DNA from: Hordeum vulgare subsp. vulgare
Taxonomy: Eukaryota; Streptophyta; Magnoliopsida; Poales; Poaceae
DNA length: 64,000 nucleotides
NCBI RefSeq assembly: GCF_904849725.1
Contig: NC_058523.1
Location: 203,821,689-203,885,688 of the forward strand
Reading direction: 5' to 3'
Part shown: one piece after another, positions 57,979 through 64,000 of the stretch
How positions within the stretch are numbered: the first letter of the stretch is position 1
How the letters are laid out: each line of letters begins with the position of its first letter
Notes under the pieces: model-generated
The model's database searches: none
The model's input: only the letters and a program-made list of their open reading frames with translations
What the model was told of the DNA's origin: nothing
Program-made: the position numbers and the translations under genes

Positions 57979-59866
57979 GAACGGGGACATTCCAAAAACG
58001 GCTTTTGTTACTCGTTATGGCCAATACGAGTACACCGTCATGTCTTTCGGTTTAACCAATGCCCCAGCCACCTTCTCTCGTCTGATGAATTCAATCTTCA
58101 TGGAGTATTTGGATAAATTCGTCGTGGTATACCTCGATGATATTCTCATCTACTCGAAGAACGAACAAGAACATGCCGAGCATCTAAGGCTGGTATTGAT
58201 GAAACTTCGAGAGCATCGCCTTTATGCCAAGTTTTCAAAATGTGAATTCTGGTTACCAGAAGTGACCTATCTGGGTCACGTAATCTTTGGTAAGGGTATT
58301 GCTGTCAATCCCGAAAGAGTTCAAGCTGTCCTTGATTGGACTCAACCTGAATCGGTTAAGCAAGTTAGGAGTTTTCTTGGTCTAGCGAGCTATTGTCGCC
58401 GCTTTGTCGAGAATTTCTCCAAGGTTGCAAAGCCTCTAATTGAACTCCTCAAGAAAGATAAAAAGTTCGAGTGGACACCACAGTGTGAGCATAGTTTTCA
58501 GGAACTGAAAAGATGCCTGACTTCCGCACCTGTGTTGCTACCACCAGATTTTTCTAAGGGCTTTGTTATCTATTGCGACGCCTCGCGACAAGGATTAGGT
58601 TGCATTCTCATGCAAGATCGTCATGTGATCGCATACGCATCTCGACAGTTGCGCCCACATGAGGATAATTATCCCACACATGACCTTGAGCTTGCAGCTG
58701 TGGTCCATGCACTAAAAACCTGGCGACATTACCTTCTGGGTAATCGTTGCGAAATATTCACTGATCACCAAAGTCTGAAATATGTCTTCACCCAGCCGGA
58801 TTTGAATCTCAGGCAAAGACGGTGGGTTGAGTTGATCTCGGATTACGACTTAGGGATAACTTACACCCCGGGGAAGGCCAATGTTATGGCCGATGCGCTA
58901 AGTCGTAAATCTTATTGGAACAATTTGATGCTACAAAAAGGTCAACCACATCTCTATGAGGACTTTCGGAAGTTGAATCTTCATATTGTTCCTCAAGTAT
59001 TCCTTTCTACCCTCGTGGCGAAGCCTACTCTTAGGGATCAAATCATAGCCGTGCAGGCCTATGATAAGGGTATATCCCGGATCAAGGAGAATATTGCTAG
59101 CGGCAACGCTAGGGATTTCTCCATCAATGAGAAAGGTGTTGTGTTCTTTCAGAACCGTTTAGTGGTTCCCAAGAGCAAACGTCTGCGGCAATTGATCCTT
59201 AAGGAGGCTCATTATTCTCCTCTCACCATTCATCCCGGTAGTACTAAGATGTATCAGGACCTATGCCAGAGGTTCTGGTGGACTAGGATGAAGAGAGAAA
59301 TTGCTGAGTTCGTTGCTAACTGCGACGTTTGTCGTCGAGTTAAGGCGGAACATCAAAGGCCTGCTGGCACCCTTCAACCTCTAGCTATTCCTGAATGGAA
59401 ATGGGATAAACTTAGCATGGATTTCATTACCGGATTTCCCAAGACCAAGAAAGGAAATAATGCTATCTTTGTGGTCATTGACCGTCTTTCCAAAGTGGCT
59501 CATTTTCTTCCCGTTCGTGAGAGTATAACAGCTATCCAGCTAGCAGAGTTACATATCTCCCGAATAGTGTCTCTTCCTGGTCTTCCCCTGGAGATTAACT
59601 CGGACCGTGGGAGTATCTTTACTTCTCGCTTCTGGGAAAGTTTTCAGAATGCCATGGGGACTCACTTATCTTTTAGCACTGCTTTCCATCCCCAATCAAG
59701 TGGTCAAGTAGAAAGAGTGAATCAAATCTTAGAAGATATTCTCCGAGCTTGTGTTATATCGTTCGGTATGAATTGGGAGAAGTGCCTTCCATTCGCTGAA
59801 TTCGCTTATAACAATAGTTATCAATCAAGCTTGGGCAAAGCTCCTTTTGAAGTTCTCTATGGATGA
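57902..59866 (+). pseudogene. RT (rest), RNase H and integrase of element F, ending in a premature TGA
   Basis: The frame picks up RT at the point of the deletion. The palm motif YLDD is at 58130-58141, intact. RNase H starts near DASRQGLGC (first Asp near 58577) and includes TDHQSLKYV and NVMADALSR. Integrase has an HHCC-type zinc region from the His near 59210 to CDVC. The catalytic core has Asp at 59420, Asp at 59603 and Glu at 59711, with 35 residues between the last two (DD35E). At 59864-59866 a TGA stands where the frame otherwise continues with RCRTPLNW. The flanking GGATGAAGA context fits a CGA-to-TGA change at a methylated CpG. The frame is otherwise uninterrupted over 654 codons. 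Confidence 0.9.
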
Positions 59867-60514
59867 AGATGTCGAACACCTCTTAATTGGTCAGAAACCG
59901 GAGAGAGGCAACTCTTTGGCCCGGACATGATCCAGGATGCACAAGAGCAGGTTCGCATTATTCGTGAAAAGTTGAAAACAGCCCAGTCTCGTCAAAAGAG
60001 CCAATATGATCGTCATCATAAGGCTGTGACCTTTGAAGTTGACGAGAAGGCTTACCTTCGGGTTACACCTTTGAAGGGTACCCATCGTTTCGGTATCAAG
60101 TGCAAGTTGGTTGCTCGTTACATTGGTCCTTTTCACATTCTTGCCAAACGAGGAGAAGTTGCCTACCAGTTGGAACTTCCTCCGCATCTTTCCAAGGTTC
60201 ATGATGTTTTCCACGTCTCGCAACTCAGGCGTTGCTTTTCGGATCCTATCCGTGAAGTGGACCACGAAACGCTTGATCTCCAAGATAACCTTTCATACCG
60301 AGAATACCTCGTGCGTATTCTTGATCAAGCTGAGCGTACCACTCGACGTCGAAACCTCAAGTTTCTTAAAGTTCAATGGTCAAATCATTCTGAAAAGGAG
60401 GCAACTTGGGAAAGAGAGGATCGTCTCCGACTTGAGTATCCTGCGTTATTCCCGACGACTTCTGAATCTCGGGACGAGATTCCTTTGAGTGGGGGTGAGT
60501 TGTCACATCCCTGA
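59867..60514 (+). pseudogene. Integrase C-terminus and chromodomain of element F
   Basis: Same frame as the upstream pol, open after the TGA. It holds the integrase C-terminal segment (SQYDRHHKAVTFEVDEKAYLRV, then HRFGIKCKLVARYIGPF) and a chromodomain-like module at about 60294-60445 (YLVRILDQAE, LKVQWSNHSEKEATWERED, RLEYPALF). In chromoviruses this module targets integration to particular chromatin. It places the element in the Tekay clade of Ty3/gypsy. The stop at 60512-60514 lies inside the 3' LTR, so the last codons are LTR-encoded. Confidence 0.85.
60484..60500 (+). other. Polypurine tract of element F
   Basis: TTTGAGTGGGGGTGAGT immediately before the 3' LTR start. It overlaps the end of the pol frame. 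Confidence 0.85.
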
Positions 60515-63500
60515 CACCTTAAGCAAGTTAGTCTTGTGCTCATGTGTTCTTTGCATTGCATCTAAGAAATCTTCAACAAGAACAAAGAAAGAGGTGAAGG
60601 AAAAACTCAAACCCTAGCTACTTCTTCAAATAAAGGAAATCTCAAAACTAGTTAAAATCAATGAACCCAAAATGGCCTCAAGAAAACTTCAAACTTTCTG
60701 ATAAATCATGAAAGTAAATTAGCAATGAAGAACACCATTTTCTTGACACTTTAAGCATTTTAAATAAATGCAAAAAGCTACTAGTTTCAAGTTTTAAATT
60801 TGAAATCAGAAACTTTAAATTTTCAAAAATGTTGAAAACTTTGGAAATGGTTGGAAATATTCCAACAAATATTCTAGGGTGCTCAACATAGTTTTTTCAA
60901 TTTATTTGGGAGTTGAAATAAATAGAAAATCAGTAAAATAGCAAAACAGAAACAAAAACAGAAAGAAAATGAAAAATCCTTACCTGTCGCCTAACCTGGC
61001 CCGGCCCAGCAACTCGAGTCGTCTCCTCCCCCGCCAGTGGGCAGCAGGAGGTGGCCCCCGCGTACTCCGGCGCGGCCACGCACCTGTGCGCCTGCCTGGC
61101 CGCCGCCTCGCGCTGGCAAGCTCGGGGATAAGCTCCCCGAGCCCGTGGCTATCCATTCCCAGCGCCAGTTCCCCCCTCCTCTCGGATCTCTCCTCCCTCC
61201 TTCTACCGCCATTGGAGCATGAGCAGAGCTCGAGCTCGCCGTCGTTCTAGCCTCCCCTCTTTCCTTCTGAGCCGCGCATTAGCTCCGCCGCAACCCCCTG
61301 AAGCTTCCAAGCCACGAGCCCGACGCCCAGATGCAGTGAATCGACGAGCAGCTCTCGTCTTCTTCCTCGGTCACCGAAGATCGTCGCCGGCGTTGTCCCT
61401 CTCTAGGCCGTCCCCGAGCAAACTAGCGCCACCACTGCACTCCCCGTGAGCATGCGGTCATTTGCCCTAAGCTCTCCCCATCGATCCCGTCCTCTAGGCT
61501 TAGTTCCATCGGAGCCCGACGAGGACCGCCGCTGCAGCTCATCGCCGGTAGCCCTCCGGTGACGGGTTGGTCCGTCTGAGGCCACCAACAGCCTCACGAC
61601 ATCATGTAGATGCGCTAGGTGCCCAGCCCCGCGCGTTTTGACCCCGTATTCGATGGCTTCGACAATGGCCGAACCTGGTCGCCGCCAAGCTCGTCGCCGG
61701 CGTTGATTCTGGCCACCCCAGCCCCTGGGGCTTGTCCCATCGTGCGAGCCATCGAGTGGTCGTTCCTCTGGTGCTCTCCGCGCCGAGTTTGGCCCTCTGT
61801 GCGCCATTTCCGATGCCCCCCCCCCCCCGACGTTCTGGTGCTCGCCGGAGGCTCCCCGTCGGCGAGGACGACCTCGCCGCCGGTGGATCTCATCTGGCCT
61901 GAGCCACTGACGGGTGGGGCCAGCCTCTGGATAGTTTAGAGATAATAAAAATAAATCAGATTAATAAATAAGACACTCACATGTGGGTCCAGTGAGTTTA
62001 ATTAACTAAATAAGATTAATCCTAATCTAAAATTGACCAGAGAGATTGACGAGTGGGTCCCACTGGTTAGGTTTGACTTTCAACGGCCAGATGGACCTGC
62101 TGATGTCATGCTGATGCAGTAAAAGTATTTTCCAGTATAAAAATAATTCCAGAAATGTTTAAAACCTCAAAAATTCATAGAAATTAATCTGCAACTCCAA
62201 TGATAATAATTTATATATGAAAAAGTATCCGAAAAATTCAAGAAATCTGAATATGCTATTTTCATTCATGTTTGAAAAAGTTACAGAACCCAAACATGTA
62301 GATTAATGAATAAGTCAATTCTTATAAATATTTTATAAATGGAATTTGGAAAATATTCAAATTTCATTATGAATGACATGATCAAACAATGCTCTAATAA
62401 CAAACCAGTACCTTAACATGACATCTCATGCATGCTAACATCAAGTTGATCTAAGCATCAGGTCGAATCAATTAAATCGGTATCCGAGAATACCTCGTTT
62501 GAATTGATATTTGAATGTGATTCAAATCAACTTCAAACCTAATACATGTTGATTTTATTAGTTTACCACCTTGCATTCTCATGCCATGCTCATGCATCAT
62601 CTTGTTGCATATGATTGTTATTGATTGTTGCCCTTCATCTCGGTAGGCTCCGCACCCCCGGATTCCACCGAATATCCGTCTGACGGATATTGTCCCTCCT
62701 CTGAGCAACAAGGCAAGCAACCATTTTGATCATCCCGATAAATCCCATATTCTTGACCCTGCACTTATTTATTGCATTAGGATCAAATGCTTCAACTGCT
62801 TTTGCCACGTTAGTTGAACCCACTTCCTTTGCATGACCTATCCTTGTCACAGTAAATAGCCGAACCTTGCAACCTAGCATACCTGGTAGTTGCTTGAGCT
62901 ATGTTGTGCCTTATCCTGCTATGCATGCTATGCTTAGAGTTATGTATGGTCCGTCATCTGGGAGATGAACAGAATTGTGAGAATGCGTTCGGTAAGCAAA
63001 GGTTGTGTGTTGAACCTGATTTGTTAAAGGTACCGGTGAAAGGCTGTGTAGGAGTACATGGCGGGTTGTTTCATTGGAACCGTCCTTAGGAACTGAGTTC
63101 CGTGTATGTAATCCAAGACTAGATACTACCACACGTTGGGATACTTAATTGACCCTCTTGACTTATTAATCGCTTAGTACTCGGTCCAGGAGTTGCAAGT
63201 AGTTTCTGGTGTTTATAGTAATGCTGGAGGCCGTGCATGGTGCTGACCTGAGAGCTGGGCCGTGATGCGGTAGGCAGTGGCACGGTGTACCAAGTGGCAC
63301 CCGGATGGTGGGCTTGGGAACCCTGCGCACATCGTTTGAGGCCGTGGTGGAAACCTCGGCCGGACTTCCGTACGGGTTACTCTCAGATAGGCGATAAACC
63401 TGGACTAGGTACTAGTGCGGTTAACGGTCGTGGTCGACTCCCTCGCTGGGCTTCCGCTTGAAGGTTGCCGAGGTGCATGGCGTGCACATGGCGATAAGTG

Positions 63501-64000
63501 GCGAGAGCGTGTGTGACGAAGTACCCCCCTGCAGGGTTATGATCTATTCGAATAGCCGCGTCCGCGGATATGGACTACTTGGAGACATATGTTGTTCATA
63601 GATAACTTCAATGGTTACTCATAAAATTATCAAGATAAGCGTGAGTGTCGTGGACGGCATTTCCGTATGGAGACGGAATGATTCCACGATGGTGTATTTT
63701 TGTGGTGTTAGTGGACTCATGTGCGAGAAATCAAGTTGTCAAAATTATTTTAAAATGCAAGATGTCTAGCCGTTAGTCAAATGCTGGCTTTCCGCATGAA
63801 ACCCCACAATACCTTTTGATACTTTGCATGAGTAGATAGTTATCCTAAAGTCTTGCTGAGTACCTTCGTACTCATGTTTGCTTAATAAATGTTGCAGAGG
63901 TTGCTAATGACCCTAATGGAGGGTTCTTCGTAGACATCGACGACGACAAGTAGCTGGTGTCCCAGCTACGATCTGGCCCTACGTTGGATCTGTAGTATAG
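60501..64000 (+). mobile_element. 3' LTR of element F, cut by the window end
   Basis: It starts TGTCACATCCCTGAC like the 5' LTR and matches it across 3.5 kb. The last ~700 bp and the right target duplication lie outside the window. A complete element would be about 14.4 kb. Confidence 0.95.

Overview
The window is a gene-poor stretch of nested transposable elements from a large grass genome. I infer a Triticeae species (wheat, Aegilops, barley or rye). The reasons are Athila-type LTRs opening TGATACG, CACTA elements with CACTAC ends and repeat-rich flanks, a Stowaway MITE with CTCCCTCCGT ends, a Tekay-clade chromovirus with 4.2-kb LTRs, and GC-rich grass-like exon fragments. I found no intact host gene, no tRNA or rRNA gene and no prokaryotic feature.

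Layout. (1) 1-328 is a fragment of an unidentified LTR. (2) 329-32318 is a minus-strand Athila-like complex in LTR-internal-LTR-internal-LTR order: LTR1 329-1133, internal A, LTR2 starting at 12956, internal B, LTR3 starting at 20464. Four later insertions split it. A 9.2-kb CACTA element (CACTA-1, 3399-12569, TSD TAA) lies in internal A. A 4.1-kb solo LTR (14516-18646) lies in LTR2. A second Athila-like element (element C, 21594-31811, 7-bp flanking repeat) lies in LTR3. A 3.2-kb Helitron (23918-27086) lies inside element C. (3) 32319-40433 holds a plus-strand Athila-like LTR, a decayed L1-type LINE with a terminal RNase H domain, a second LINE 3' end, and a minus-strand Helitron terminus with a GC-rich captured segment. 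(4) 40434-50294 holds an LTR split by a second CACTA element (CACTA-2, 43165-48759, TSD CAT), then a partial LTR beginning TGTAATGCCC. (5) From 50295 past the window end runs a chromovirus with both LTRs (50295-54487 and 60501 onward).

The chromovirus (element F) carries gag, protease, RT, RNase H, integrase and a chromodomain. Its pol is broken by a 2-bp deletion near 57908 and a CGA-to-TGA type stop at 59864. Between the primer binding site and gag it has an additional sense-strand ORF (54927-55700) of unknown function, itself interrupted by one TAG. This ORF is the best candidate here for an under-described protein.

The Helitron is chimeric. It carries a choline/ethanolamine kinase exon with its splice donor, a TATA-containing promoter and 5' leader, and an undisrupted mTERF C-terminal exon. 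CACTA-1 carries a minus-strand ORF, a B3-like domain exon and about 2.7 kb of ~0.5-kb tandem repeats. The Athila-like elements A, B and C have no recognisable gag or pol and so look non-autonomous.

All family names come from reading motifs by eye. No database search was run.
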